NCBI RefSeq assembly: GCF_910592395.1
Contig: NC_088325.1
Location: forward strand, 5,855,501-5,919,500
Source: Lineus longissimus
Taxonomy: Eukaryota; Nemertea; Pilidiophora; Heteronemertea; Lineidae
Reading direction: 5' to 3'
DNA length: 64,000 nt
Shown here: positions 1 through 25,740 of the stretch, in pieces
Layout: each line of letters opens with the position of its first letter
Numbering within the stretch: position 1 is the first letter of the stretch
Program-made: the position numbers and the translations under genes
Notes under the pieces: model-generated
What the model saw: only the letters and a program-made list of their open reading frames with translations
The model's database searches: none
Told to the model about the DNA's origin: nothing

Positions 1-57
1 CCATCCTCGTCCCGATAACATCGCGGATTCGTGTACATGGGGCGGGGTAGAAAATAC

Positions 58-490
58 AAGTTTCTCGATAGAAAGTAGGTTTTTGCACGCCGTTTGTCCA
101 ATTATTCAAACAACCTACATTTTTACAATAAAACCAGGTTTTATTGCAAAAAAACTAAGTTGTTTTGAATAAAACCAAGTTTTTTACGTAAAAAGGTAGG
201 TTTATTAGCCATTTGTCCAGTTAATGTTAATAAACCAATATTCTTTTCTATAAAACTAAGTTTATTACCACTGGATGAAAAACTTATATTTTAGTGAATA
301 AAACCAAGTTTATTTGTTAAACTTGACATTTGTGGATATAAACAAGGTTTATTAGGTAAAAAACTTGGTTTTATTAAAGAAACTCGGTTTTTTTAAGGAA
401 ATAAACAAGGTTGTTTTAGAAAAACCTATATTTTTTCCAAATAAACTTAGTTTATTACGTAAAAAAACAGTTTTTTTGAATAAATCTAGG
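58..490. repeat. AT-rich array of short quasi-palindromes
   Basis: A degenerate motif of the form AAACYWRGTTT (for example AAACTAAGTTT, AAACCAAGTTT) recurs about every 25-40 bases in a sea of A and T, roughly a dozen times. The core is nearly self-complementary, so strand is undefined. No coding potential is visible. It could be a decayed satellite or the inside of a mobile element cut off by the window edge. Confidence 0.6.
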
Positions 491-1293
491 TGTTTTTAAT
501 TACTAGACACTCCGCTTGCCATATGCGCCGTTTGACACTTACGATATACAGCTGATTTTTCTCGGGTCACGGCAACGCGATAGATACAAAGTGTGCGCGG
601 ATCGATGACGTCACGACATTTTATGATGACGCGGCGCTGAGCTATCCCGGAGCTGATCTCGGAAACGGGATAGCAGAATCTGTCTAGTACCCCTGTAACA
701 ACGACAGCGGCACAACCTATTGATACAGCGACAGTAAGCCCAACGGCTGTCGCATCCCCATTACAGTCCCCTCTTTCGAGTAATGCGATATTACAGCAAG
801 TACCTGGATACTCGAAATCAAAAGCCCAAAATTAGTTAAAGCACTGATGGACGAGGTCATTCTCAAATCATGCCTTCACTTCAACGTCAAGGACCTTCGA
901 ACTCAAGGTAACAGGCAACTAGGTCGATGCTAATAGCCCAGAGTCATCGTCGATGGTTCACAGACTGCGGAGCCCGAGGTCAACTCCACGCCGTCAGCAC
1001 CGCCGTCGCTCGACCCACCGTTATTTCCACGTCAAGTCGGCGTTATCTCCCTTTAAAACATAACCTCCCTCTAAATCGACGGTTATATATACTACATGTA
1101 CTTCCCTAGCTGGGTATATGCTTCCGATGTCCGGTGTGGCTAGCCTAATACCATTAAGCCCCGCGTGGTGGCGCTGAGGCGGCCGCTGCAGATTTCACAT
1201 GAGTCAGTCTATCCTGTGCAGTCAATCATGGAAGGATTATGATTCTGCTGGTGTCAAATTAATCGAGAGAGCTTGCTCTTCAAATACATATTC
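491..1293. other. non-coding stretch, nothing recognised
   Basis: Mixed-composition DNA without a convincing reading frame, RNA gene or repeat. A 60-codon frame starting at 927 has no recognisable motif and is most likely chance. Confidence 0.4.
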
Positions 1294-1797
1294 TCTAGTT
1301 TCGCCTTTTTTATGGTGGGTTCCATATATTCAGGCCATACCCCTTCCTGTACTAACTAGATCATGGTAATTTATAGCTTTTGTGTGCATATAGCATGTAT
1401 GGCCAGTCAGAGGTCCGGAGCGCCGTGCGGACATGGGCATTAAACATTACATGACTACTTGTAGATTTCCAACTAGGAAGTAAACTTGCTTCAAATGATT
1501 TCTGGGAAAACTGACGCCAATTACTGGATTTCAACGGATGTTTCTGAAAAAAAATTAATGAAAGGAAATTTGGAAAGTGTGAATGAGGTTTTATTTTCAG
1601 AGGGCAATTCAATCAATCTAATGAATTTATAACCTTGTTTGTACTTGTCTGACTCCAAAAAGGCTACATAAAATTATGCATGGAATAGAAGTGTCAGATA
1701 CATCGATTTCATCTTTTGAATTAAGTAGGCCTATGTTTCATAACCCGGTGAGTTTATAAACCAGTCTTGGCCTCTTTTTCTGCCATATACCGACATC

Positions 1798-3154
1798 ATG
1801 GACAACGCAGATGAACCTCTTCCGAAGCGAAGAAGGAGTTATTCCGTCACGGAGAAAATTCGGTACCTAGAGGACTTTCAGACAGCCCTTTTGAATGGGA
1901 CGGTGGCCAGCATGACGGAATACGCGAACCACTACAAAATATCGATCCACACGTTCAGTAAATGGGACTTACCAAGCTTGGAACGAGGACAACAAGGGAA
2001 TGAAGGAAGAAGTAGAAGGGTGAAACCGAAAGATATCGGTTGCTGGCCACAAGTTGAAAATGAGCTTCATGAATGGTTTCTCCAGCAACGTGAAATACGC
2101 CTACCCGTCGCCGTACAGGACTTGCAAGAAAAGGCTTTGGAATTCTTCCATGCCTGGTGGGGTGGTCTGACAGATGCCCGGCGAAATGAAATCTTTGAAA
2201 CAAGACCAATCTTACATGATTTTCAAGCCTCGGCTGGATGGGTTGAACTTTTTATGAAGAGAAAACAGATTACCCTGCGTAAAGTGAACAAAAACACTAC
2301 AACCCTGCCAGCCGATGCTGCAATACGAATTGAGGTATTCCGCAATGAAGTCACTGCGACTATTGATCAATTCAACATCGCAATGCGATTTATTTTTAAC
2401 ATGGACGAAACTTTCATTATTTTGACTTTAGACCCATGAACTCGTGTAACCGAAAAGGTGCTGCTTCCATTGACGTACGTACGTCACGATCGAATGTTAA
2501 ACTAGGGTGCACTGTGACACTCTTCGTTGCGGCCAGTGGTGATAAGATGCTAGCCCACATAACGTTTCCGCGTCGTGGGTTTGTACGACAGCTAGCAGCC
2601 CTTCAAGCACAAGATTTGCTAGCTAATGTGGTTGTTACATCATCTGCCACAGGATGGGTAAGACAAGAGACAGCCGAACACTGGATCGAGGAAGTCTATC
2701 AACCGTACCTAGAGAGGCAGCCAGCAGAGCAGGTTATCTTGATACTGGATGGTTATAGTGTCCATCGGTCTGAAGACTTCGGTATGCGAGTAACGGAGCT
2801 AGGTGGAATCATGCACTTTGTACCAGCAGGGTGTACATCATTGGTCCAGCCCCTTTAGACGTTGCAGTTATGAAATCGTTTAAGTCCAACGCACGTAAGG
2901 AGTGGAAGTCGTGGAAAACGCAGCATACCAACGCAGCAGGACAATGCAACCGTATTGAACTAAATGATGTTGTCACCATTGTCAGTAACGCCTGGGAGGC
3001 TGTAACCCCCCAAGTGATCGAAAGCGGGTTTGAAGCATCCCTCCGCATGGGCGAAATTGAAGGAGGACCACTTCCTCAACTGGACGAAGAAGAGGAAGAT
3101 GGCATGGCATTCATCGATTTGCTTGACTATGAAGATGTGGGCCTACAGGAATAA
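1798..3154 (+). pseudogene. Tigger/pogo-type transposase, frame-broken
   Basis: Relic of a DDE transposase of the Tc1/mariner-pogo group. The start ATG at 1798 opens an N-terminal helix-turn-helix region (SYSVTEKIRYLEDF, then a YKISIHTFSKW recognition-helix-like stretch) and a CENP-B-like second DNA-binding part (about 2040-2280). The DDE catalytic core follows with MDET as first acidic residue, LILDGYSVHRSE as second and LVQPL-DVAVMKSFK as third. The frame shifts twice, near 2410-2440 (just after MDET) and near 2850 (just before the third Asp), so no active enzyme can be made. The C-terminal part ends at 3154 in an acidic tail typical of the group. It is paralogous to the transposase on the minus strand at 4273-5660. 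Family recognition is strong; subfamily is not resolved. Confidence 0.85.
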
Positions 3155-3570
3155 GAAACTGTACTTAGAAGTTACTAAATATTGGATTAAATTTGCCAGT
3201 GACAACTCGCAAAAGAATGAAAAGGTTCGCTCAGTCCAAAGTTGGTGTCCTTTTCACTTGTTCTAAAGTGTGAGTTAAAATACGTATTGAATTTCAAACA
3301 GACCTGCATCCTCTAACTGAACGCCATTTTCACTTTTTGAGTGGTCTCTGGCAGACCGAGAGTGTAGCGGGGAATCCACGGTCACTTCGCTTGCGACGGC
3401 GTTGTGACACGCTTGCGGTAGTTAAAATAAGCTGGCGTCGGCAGCGTTGAGCCGTTCATTTCGATCATTTTGTTCCATCGCAAGCAAGCGCGACGCCGAC
3501 GCAAGTCATAATCGCGACAGTGGATCCCGCTTAAATTGCACTCTTCACTTTTTTGGAAACACCCTGTAGA
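3155..3570 (+). mobile_element. 3' flank and right terminus of the first Tigger element
   Basis: Non-coding tail after the transposase relic. It contains loosely inverted GC-rich stretches (GCTTGCGACGGCG near 3390, GCGACGCCGACGCAAG near 3490) and ends with a pogo-like terminus TTGGAAACACCCTGTA at about 3552-3569. The terminus resembles in sequence style the CAGGGTG ends of the neighbouring element. Confidence 0.5.
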
Positions 3571-4272
3571 AAGTCAGAATAAATTGCCTTCAGCCATGCA
3601 CGGGCATGACTGGGTTCAATTCACCTCTCCTTAAAAAGTCGAATCTATTTCACAATACCCGAAACCCCAAGCAATGGGTTCATGGCAGACCGACAATTCA
3701 TCCAATCATGTGAAGAGGGCGGACTTAAATTTAGTATGGGCCGTTCGTCGTAATCCATGTAAGTAGTCCCTGAAGTTAATGAACCCACCATAAAAAGGCG
3801 AAACTAGAGTATATACGTTTATATATAGAATCGGTTCTAAGACATCAAAACACTCCATACAAAATTCACGCCCCGTTCATTATTATGCAGTAAGTCTAGT
3901 TTTCGCGCCACAATGACCGACCAATCGCTCGCTGTTGCACGCCTTGTCATTTTCTAGCGGTCAATGTCACATGTTAGTCAGATCGATTTCGTGGGGTATT
4001 CAAAAGCCTGCCTACTTGGTTTTCATTGATAAGAGGTATACAGGGTGTTCTGTAAAACACTGAACCAGTTGATCGGGACTTAGTTGAGGGGAATGGCGAT
4101 AGCAAGTGCCTCAGTGACAAAGTATAGATTTCTGAAGAAAGTTTGCCAAAATAATGCCCCATCATTTCAAACGTAAACGTATTTTGGATGTGTTCCCTAA
4201 TAACATCTTTAATTCTCAAAGGAAACAGTCCAAATTCATTGGTAATGTCCTCAGAATTGGGAGACTGAACTG

Positions 4273-5660
4273 TTACAGTTCTTGGTAGTCTAGAACATCA
4301 TAAAACTCCATGCCATCGACGTTTTCATCCTCTCTTATTGGCTGTTGTCCACCTTCAATCTGTTGCGGTCGCAGCGCTTTCTCGATGCCATTGTGAATAA
4401 CCTGCTCACTGACCCCATTCCATGCCAACGAAATGATCTGTACGATCTGGCGCAAAGTAATTTTCTCACACTGCCCATCGTCGTTGGTATTCGCAACTTT
4501 CCACGTCTTCCATTCCTGTCGTGCGTGGTATTTGAAGCTTTTCATAACTGTGACGTCTAGAGGCTGGGCTAGGCTTGAACAGCAGGACGGTAAGTAATCT
4601 AAGATGCCTCCTCGTTCTATCAGTCGGTTACAGAAAGGCTCTGTCCTATGGACTCGAAACATGTCCAGAATCAAGAGGAACTGTTCACAGTGTTGTTCAT
4701 CAAGGTATGGGTCCAGAACGTTATCGGTCCAATTGTGAATGGTTTCCTCCCAAACCCATCCTGTGGGTGATGAAGAGACGCAAATGTTGTCAGGCAGGTC
4801 GTTGTCCTCTAAAGCATCCAACTGACGGACGAATCCCCGCCTAGGAAAGGTGATATGGGCTTTGGCCTTCCCGCCGTTCGCGAAGATGCATAATGTTACG
4901 GTGCAGCCCAGCTTCGTGTTCGATCGTGATGTCCTTACGTCTACGACTTGGGTGCCCGTTCTCGCGCACGTATACATTGGTCGCATATCGAAGAGAAAGA
5001 AAGTCTCATCAGCGTTTATGACAAATCGCATCTCCAGCCCAAATCGGTCAATGGAATCGGTAACGTTATTTCGAAAGCGTTCACAACGGTCAGCGGCATC
5101 AACCGGTAACTGGGTAGTGTTTTTATTCACCTTTCTGTACGAAATGCTATTCCTCCTTTGAACCCATCGGCCCATCCGCAAGATGCTCGGAATTCATGCC
5201 TGATTGGCTTGGTTTTCGCAATGTCCTCCCTATCCGCCTCGTCTAGTTCTTGCCACCACGCTTGGAACAGTTCCAGTCCCTTTTGCCTGAGGTCTTTTAC
5301 GGAGACAGGAATTCTTCTACAACGGACACCGTCGTACCATTCAAACAGTTCATTCTCCACTACCATCCACGTGCCCACGTTCTTTGCTTTGCACTTCCGG
5401 GAGCTCGGTTTGTGGCCGTTTTCAAGCTTCTGTTCCATATCGAATCGGTTCCAATAGCGTATTGTCCCATACGGAATTTTGTAATTAGCTGCAAACTGTT
5501 TCATGGTGCGAACAGTTCCAGCCACAAGTGCAGCCTCAAAGTCGTCTAGGTACTTCAGTTTCTCTTGAACGGAGTAACTCCGGCATCTTTTCGGCAACGC
5601 GCCCATACCGTCGGCTTGGTGGGCGTGCAAACGGATGAAATGTATTGGAAGGGAGGTCAT
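4273..5660 (-). pseudogene. Tigger/pogo-type transposase, one frameshift
   Basis: The N-terminal half reads from about 5660 to 5127: helix-turn-helix with YSVQEKLKYLDDFEAAL and YKIPYGTIRYWNRF, then a CENP-B-like part ending ASCGWADGFK. The C-terminal half continues in another frame from about 5181 to 4273 and holds the DDE core: NADETFFLF, LILDMFRVHRTE, then SLAQPLDVTVMKSFK, followed by an acidic C terminus. The break is a one-base loss in an A run near 5158-5165. All three catalytic acidic residues are present, so this copy is better preserved than the one at 1798. The same shift occurs in the duplicated fragment at 5863-6261, so it predates that duplication. Confidence 0.85.
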
Positions 5661-6261
5661 TTTATACTCTCTCGACCGACTAAAATTGCGTGCAAATGCA
5701 TAAGGACAATGTTTTTAAAAGAATTTCCATTGTTTTTAAAAGAATTTCCGTTTATGACAAATCGCATCTCCAGCCCAAATCGGTCAATGGAATCGGTAAC
5801 GTTATTTCGAAAGCGTTCACAACGGTCAGCGGCATCAACCGGTAACTGGGTAGTGTTTTTATTCACCTTTCTGTACGAAATGCTATTCCTCCTTTGAACC
5901 CATCGGCCCATCCGCAAGATGCTCGGAATTCATGCCTGATTGGCTTGGTGTTCGCAATGTCCTCCCTATCCGCCTCGTCTAGTTCTTGCCACCACGCTTG
6001 GAACAGTTCCAGTCCCTTTTGCCTGAGGTCTTTTACGGAGACAGGAATTCTTCTACAACGGACACCGTCGTACCATTCAAACAGTTCATTCTCCACTACC
6101 ATCCACCTGCCCACGTTCTTTGCTTTGCACTTCCGGGAGCTCGGTTTGTGGCCGTTTTCAAGCTTCTGTTCCATATCGAATCGGTTCCAATAGCGTATTG
6201 TCCCATACGGAATTTTGTAATTAGCTGCAAACTGTTTCATGGTGCGAACAGTTCCAGCCAC
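5657..6261 (-). pseudogene. duplicated N-terminal fragment of the Tigger transposase
   Basis: Second copy of the transposase N-terminal region (matching about 5015-5525), nearly identical to the first copy, including the identical frameshift after ADGFK. It has lost the catalytic core: the frame runs out at the duplication joint near 5750. The joint carries a short direct repeat (ttaaaagaatttcc) on either side. It is a product of internal tandem duplication, not a separate gene. Confidence 0.8.
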
Positions 6262-6367
6262 AAGTGCAGCCTCAAAGTCGTCTAGGTACTTCAGTTTCTC
6301 TTGAACGGAGTAACTCCGGCATCGGCAACGCGTCCATACCGTCGGCTTGGTGGGCGAGCAAACGGAT

Positions 6368-6697
6368 AATAATAATAATAATAATACGAGTCTTATATAG
6401 CGCAGTATCCAACCATTAACTGGCCGCTCAAAGCGCTTGATAGGCCTCTTTAAAAAGCAAATGTTTCAGTTGTCCCTTGAAAGATAACAGAGAGCTGCAG
6501 TTCCTAACAGTTGAAGGAAGTTTGTTCCACAGCTGAGGGGCTCCAATTGAAAATGCTCTACCACCGACTGACATGACATTGGTCTTTGGGATAGACAGAA
6601 GAACGGCCGATGAAGAGCGCAGAGTTCGAGAAACGGTATGAACGGAGAGAAGTTCTGAAAGGTATTGGGGAGCAAGTTGGTGAAGACACTTGTAAGT
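6368..6697 (-). mobile_element. 5'-truncated non-LTR retroelement (CR1/L2-like 3' end)
   Basis: The minus strand encodes a typical C-terminal piece of a non-LTR reverse transcriptase ORF: TYKCLHQLAPQYLSELLS, then a GGRAFSIGAPQLWNKLPS motif and a final FKGQLKHLLFKEAY. It ends in a tail of TTA/ATT triplets (plus-strand ATA repeats at 6366-6387). It interrupts the second copy of the Tigger duplication exactly between the equivalents of GCAAACGGAT and GAAATGTATT, which are adjacent in the first copy at about 5630-5645. Confidence 0.75.
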
Positions 6698-6936
6698 GAA
6701 ATGTATTGGAAGGGAGGTCATTTTATACTCTCTCGACCGACTAAAATTGCATGCAAATGCATAAGGACAATGTTTTTAAAAGAATTTCCATTGAAACACA
6801 ACACAATGACCCTATCCCAGGCCCTTGAATTGGCCACAGTCGGTTGCGTTCTGGAAAAGTACCCTTTGAACCCAGCGGCCTTAGCTTACCGTGAACTTTA
6901 TACTTGTCAGTCATGAAATGATCGATTTCTGCCACC

Positions 6937-6962
6937 CCCACCCCCCCCCCCCCCCCCCCCCT
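6937..6962. repeat. poly-C tract
   Basis: Run of C interrupted once by A, inside the 5' flank of the Tigger element. Other C or G homopolymers occur at about 8524-8538, 33077-33092 and 52611-52629. Confidence 0.9.
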
Positions 6963-7239
6963 GCATCCGGCAACATCATCACAGATGGTTCTATACGATC
7001 ACAAGTAGCTAGGGCCCACCGTTGTTTGATCCTGCGCTGTTTTCATTTTTTTAGGTACACCCTGTATAACTCGGCATTTCCCACACACAAGATTTGCCCG
7101 AGTGATTATCGACCAATTCACATTGACCGCTAGAAAGTGACCAGGCGTGCAACAGCTATCGATTGGTCGGTCATTGTGGCGCGAAAACTAGACTTACTGC
7201 ATAATAATGAACGGGGCGTGAATTTTGTATGGAGTGTTA

Positions 7240-7800
7240 TGTATGTTTGAGGGTAAATGCCCAAATAATAAAATATATTAACCATTTTGTAAGTGTAACA
7301 TTTTTATTGAGCCACTCTGTATTATTTCATTAACTGCTAATTAGGCGTAATCTCTTTCCTGCCTCGCATGCATCACTTAATGTAAAATTATCTCACCGCG
7401 TCATTCTTTTTCACCTCATATAGCTGCCGAGTCTAGCTTAGCTTGAGTAATTAAATACTGATTCCACGAGTTTGTTAATTTTGCATTTGAAATTTCGCCG
7501 CAACGGCAAACTGTGACGTCTTTCCGCTGTAGTGGAAGAATGCCCTTATGCTTAATAATCCTAAAAGCTGTTTGCAAATCACTCACATTGTGTGGTGCTT
7601 GAGCCCCCGCCCCACCCAGATCTGATGCAAACTAATTTATATTCAGATGGGCCAGAATAGATCAAGTTAATTTACACCACGGATGTATGAACATCACTTT
7701 CCAATTGTGTTGACACCCACTTGGCATGTTTCAAAGTGTGTCCTTCTAAACATGATGAGTCAAAAAGGTCATCTTTTTTATTGACTTGTCCTGATTAATT
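7240..7800. other. intergenic spacer downstream of the GH31 gene
   Basis: AT-rich spacer between the transposon nest and the 3' end of the minus-strand glucosidase gene. It presumably contains that gene's 3' untranslated region. No other feature is recognised. Confidence 0.4.
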
Positions 7801-7802
7801 AT

Positions 7803-21707
<13,905 letters not shown>

Positions 21708-24700
21708 CTGAAAAGAATAATTAGAGATGTCTGCCCTGTATTTTTCACTTACGAAACTTTTACGTACGCACAGTGTATAAACGAGCATGCTATATCTCCC
21801 GGAATAGAGTCCATTGATCACATTCTTCCTGTTGGTATAGCATGCTCTGACAAACTTGTGCACAGTGTAAAACCCGATGTAAAAGTCGATATCCGGCCCT
21901 ATTGTATTCCATGCAGGCCTACGGATGGTATATGGTTCTATATAGAGACCATGATCGTCAATTGCTCAGAGGTTAAAGCGCATAATATAATCCTTTGTTT
22001 CAAAATGTTTGAAAATGTATTTCTGTATCTTTTGTTAAGGTGTGTAAAGGGTTGATAACACTGATAAATATTTACAATATATAATAATGGAAAAAATATG
22101 CATCACTCAAGAAAAACGTTGAGAAAGTTGGCAAAGACCGCCTAACAAAATCTGCACTGCGAATAGGAAAGGTCAGGGTAGACATTTGGTTGCATGTTCT
22201 GACGCGTTTCTTACCTTTTCGTTATCAAGTTGATAGTCAGTTGTTGAATAACATAGGCCTAGTAGGAGGTCTGATATTTACTTTGGAGCGATAGTGTATC
22301 ATAATTCTATAATTGGATAAGTAATTAGGACAATACGAATATGATCATCACGAGCTATGAAAATTTGTCAAAGTTCAAGAGAGTTTTTGTGCAGATACGA
22401 GTTAAGAAGACATTGAGAATCAATATCACGACATAAACAATCCACCATTATCATAATCAATATAGCAGCTCGTAGGACGTTTGTATGCCCACAGATGGTA
22501 ACGGACATGCATAGCATCTTGACCCTCAATGTATTGACATTTCCCTGGACATTGCTCGGCTTACAGAAAATGTGCGTCGAGGCTACGGAGGCAATTCCGA
22601 TGGAAGTTCAGTATGCATGCTTAGCGGCCTGCACTCGACCGTGGGAGCACCATCTTTTTACGCCATATTTCATCAGACACCCAAATTTCTTGTTGCTTCC
22701 CCCTGCAGCGCCAATGATGATGATGATGATGATGACTATGATACATACATCCTTTACAGCCTGTGGTCACAGGCGCGTGATGAAGACACCAGACTAAATC
22801 AATCAATTCGCAATCGATCAGTCGCCAACCTTTTATGCCTGTTATTTATTCTTATGCATCTTGACCACCAAGGTTTTTACATCCTAGCAACATTTAGGAT
22901 TTTATATACGCCGGCTACATTTTATAAACCCCGGCTACATGAGGTCCCGGATGAACGTATATGCTGAAAATCAGTATATGTTGTAAAATGTATTCTAAAC
23001 ATAGAATAATAGTATGTGGTTTCAAAACAGCTCTGCAGATGGCGATAGTGAGCTTCGACACCGTGAAGAGGCTTTGATGTACGTACCTTTCCGCAGGAAA
23101 GCGAAGGCTCATGTGACCGGCGGGAAAAGTAACCAATCCAAACAATACTACTCACTTTCTTCCGTACTCGTGACGGGAATCCCACTCGTGGCATACATAG
23201 GCCAACGCGGAAGACCTACTACAGCTAATTACAATCATGTGACACAAGTGTCCGTAATTGCCAATTCTGATAACGGTATAACATGTATAATGGGTGAGAG
23301 TGTCACGCGAGATGACCTTAAATGGGTCAATGGGAATGTCTATCCAATGTATGTATATCTCAACAAGCTGCTGATCTCAATAAAAAAATAGTTTCTGAAT
23401 TTAAATGACAGATACCATTCTCCATAGCAGACATGATAATATTCAGGCATGACCGCCTGAACAAACTTCTATCACTGAGCCGGAGTATGGGCCAATATAA
23501 TGACATTATCAAGGGCATTATCACTAAAGCTGTTAGACTCCCGGGGCAGTCTATTTCGTCATCCTATTCAGATTGTCTCATAGCTGTCGGCTACCAATTC
23601 ACCTCCTTCCACTCGAGTGTAGTATTTCCCATCATCAAATTCCACATAAAAGTGTTGAAATTTTAATCTGACTGAATTATCACGCCACCCGATTTCAATC
23701 CCGACTCGAACCTGCGTGCAGCGATCATCTTGTATTTGTGCGGGTCGGTACATTTACGCCGCGCAGCGTTCATCATCACCTATTCACCTGTCTAGAATAA
23801 GACATCCCAGTTTTGAGACAGACAAGTTATTTCTTGCAATTTACTGCACACAGTGTTTGACCCCTAATAGCCTGCAACTAGCGCCATATACAAATACTCG
23901 AAATCTTGGGACTACCCATTTCCCATTTAAATGACCGGATCGTAGACCGTTAAAATCACTGGCACCGCGTCAATCTGTGTCTTTTTGGTTTACAATGTGA
24001 TCCTTATTTCTGTCACTAAATTTGTTTTTCCGTCGATTTTTCTCCTTGAATTCTATCACAGCAGGTCTTATTATTGTTCATAGACTAGCTGAATTTGTAT
24101 GCAATTTTGTCTCTCATCATATTTATTTCGTATAAAGTGCTGTTTTTTTTAGAAAAGGTTTTTTCGTGGTCATTTGTCCGTTTATTTCATGGATATTTTG
24201 GGTGATGTCCGTTTACTCGATAACCGCTTTTAAAATCAAATCAAAGGTTTTTAATGTATTTGATATTAATTAATAGTACTATTAGTCGAGTGGGATTGTC
24301 GTTGGATGTTGACTGTTGGACAGTTGTTATGAGGGAATGACGAAAATATGACCAAATTGTTGAGATTATATTCACTTCGTGAATACCTTTCCCTTTGAGA
24401 ATGTCGAATTGTAAAATAGAACGTGATCGACAAACCTGGCGTTTTTCGCAAAAATTCATGTGTGCACGTGTTATATGTTCATTTCAATTTATTTTAATTT
24501 ATAATTTCGACGTGTTCTTATGGAGTATTGCATCTCATTGATTTTCGTATGTGCGGACCGCCTTCTAAGTTTTTCAAGGCAGTAAATTTGAATCGAAGGG
24601 GTGAAAGCTAAATAGCTCATTTTTTGTCATTTGAAGCTGTTTCGGTTGCCTAGTGGATACACTCTCTGCGTATCACACGGTAGACCCGAGTTGCCCTTTC

Positions 24701-25520
24701 ACCGCCGTAGTCATAATAATATTCCGACTACACGGCAGGGCGCCATTATTTCAACACTGAACTTTAGTTCACTCCCCTGTTATGAGAGGGCTTTCCCGTT
24801 GATTTTCGTCTGCATCACAAGTTTAAGCCGGTGTAATGTTTTTGAGTGTTTCTGTTTTTGAGTGTTTCCCCTCATTGTTTGGGAACGCTCAAAAATAGAT
24901 TGACAAGTTTTTCTGTGTATCCCCCCTATTGAAAAGTCGTGGTCTCTCTAGCTGCCTATTGTTTGGAAACACTGACACATGGGAAACAACCACAGATGTT
25001 ACACCGGGTCGCAGTAGAAAGTTTTTTGCTATTTCACCAAATCAATGTATTCGTCAAAATTCTGAAGGCACGTTAAAATGGCGTCCAGAAGAATAATTAG
25101 TTGAAATGAAGTTGTTGGTCCTCGATACAACCTAAGTTTCAGTGGCCTGAGGCCTAACCAAGCCCATTGTAAACCTGACGCCGATAGGCTTGCTCTGTTT
25201 TTGCCTATATGCGGGCCCTTTTTTTTCGTAACGTGTCAACTACTGTTTTTACATGATGACTTTTCTAATTGGACATCATAGAGGCTGAAAATAATTTAGA
25301 AATTAAATTAGAAGTAAATGTAGTTTCAAACATTTCCAGCAGATGGTGTTATGGCTGCACCGAACCCCTGGTAACAGCTTTACGTCATATGCCGCATCAC
25401 CGCCAGAATCTCGGGGTTGACTTAGCATGTCTGACCTCTGACCCGTCTAGTTGGCCGTTACGTGTCACTACTAACTGTTTCTACATGACAAAAACATTTT
25501 TGTGGCCCACCAAATCGGTT
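21708..25520. other. upstream flank of the glucosidase gene, gene-poor
   Basis: It should contain the promoter and the 5' non-coding exon of the minus-strand glucosidase gene, but no core element can be picked with confidence. A (ATG)n run lies at about 22713-22733. A 125-codon frame at 23014-23391 (plus strand) has no recognised motif and is probably chance. Confidence 0.4.
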
Positions 25521-25740
25521 TTAAAGGGGGACTATAGGCAGGAGGAGAGGGGCTAATTTGGCCAACTTCAAGTGACTAGTATACATAGAACCGGCCAATG
25601 GTCATGTCAGGCTCAGTACTAAATATATTCCTCGTACAAACTTGAATAATTTCGACGTACTGTGAGATATTAGAGAGACCCCTATTGGCGGCTTTTTGTA
25701 ACTTTATCTTGCCTGCCTAGCTGCTGCCGATAGTGTCCTT
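25521..25740 (+). mobile_element. TTAA-flanked MITE, copy 1 of family AAAGGGGGACTATAGGCAG
   Basis: About 215 bases starting TTAAAGGGGGACTATAGGCAG and containing ATATATTCCT, TCGACGTACTGTGA, AGAGACCCCTATTGGCG and AACTTTATCTTGCCTGCC. The same order of words is found at 47429-47645 and 63591-63812. Confidence 0.75.

Larger units (their letters stand above)
1294..3808. mobile_element. inverted-repeat pair enclosing a Tigger/pogo relic
   Basis: A segment of about 27 bases (CTAGTTTCGCC, a T run, ATGGTGGGTT) at 1294-1322 recurs in inverted orientation at 3781-3808, differing by one base in the T run. The pair encloses the first transposase relic. A pogo-like right end (TTGGAAACACCCTGTA) lies nearer the gene at about 3552-3569, but no matching left end was found upstream. 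The arms may therefore belong to an outer element or be remnants of a nested insertion. Confidence 0.45.
4041..7064 (-). mobile_element. Tigger/pogo-like DNA transposon with TA target duplication
   Basis: The ends CAGGGTGTTCTG (4041) and TAGGTACACCCTG (ending 7064) are inverted and each is flanked by TA (4039-4040, 7065-7066), as expected for the Tc1/mariner-pogo group. The element carries a transposase on the minus strand. Inside it, a block of about 720 bases (about 5015-5735) was duplicated to about 5748-6795, and the second copy was interrupted by a 3' fragment of a non-LTR retroelement (about 6368-6697). Confidence 0.75.
3850..7236. mobile_element. foldback MITE split by a Tigger element
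   Basis: The stretch 3850-3965 (CACTCCATACAAAATTC...) reappears as its reverse complement at about 7125-7236. Together with the spacers 3966-4038 and 7067-7125 this reconstructs a single foldback MITE of about 350 bases. Its loop was the target of the 3 kb Tigger insertion at a TA dinucleotide. I see no clear target duplication outside the MITE arms. Confidence 0.65.

Noticed and set aside
22713-22733. (ATG)n run within a 130-codon frame at 22572-22967
   Set aside because: The frame is held open by the microsatellite and has no domain or splice support.
23014-23391. 125-codon plus-strand frame
   Set aside because: No recognised motif, no homologous neighbour, and opposite-strand frames of similar length exist.
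24640-24700. GTTGCCTAGTGGATACAC, tRNA-like A box
   Set aside because: No convincing B box and no tRNA cloverleaf.
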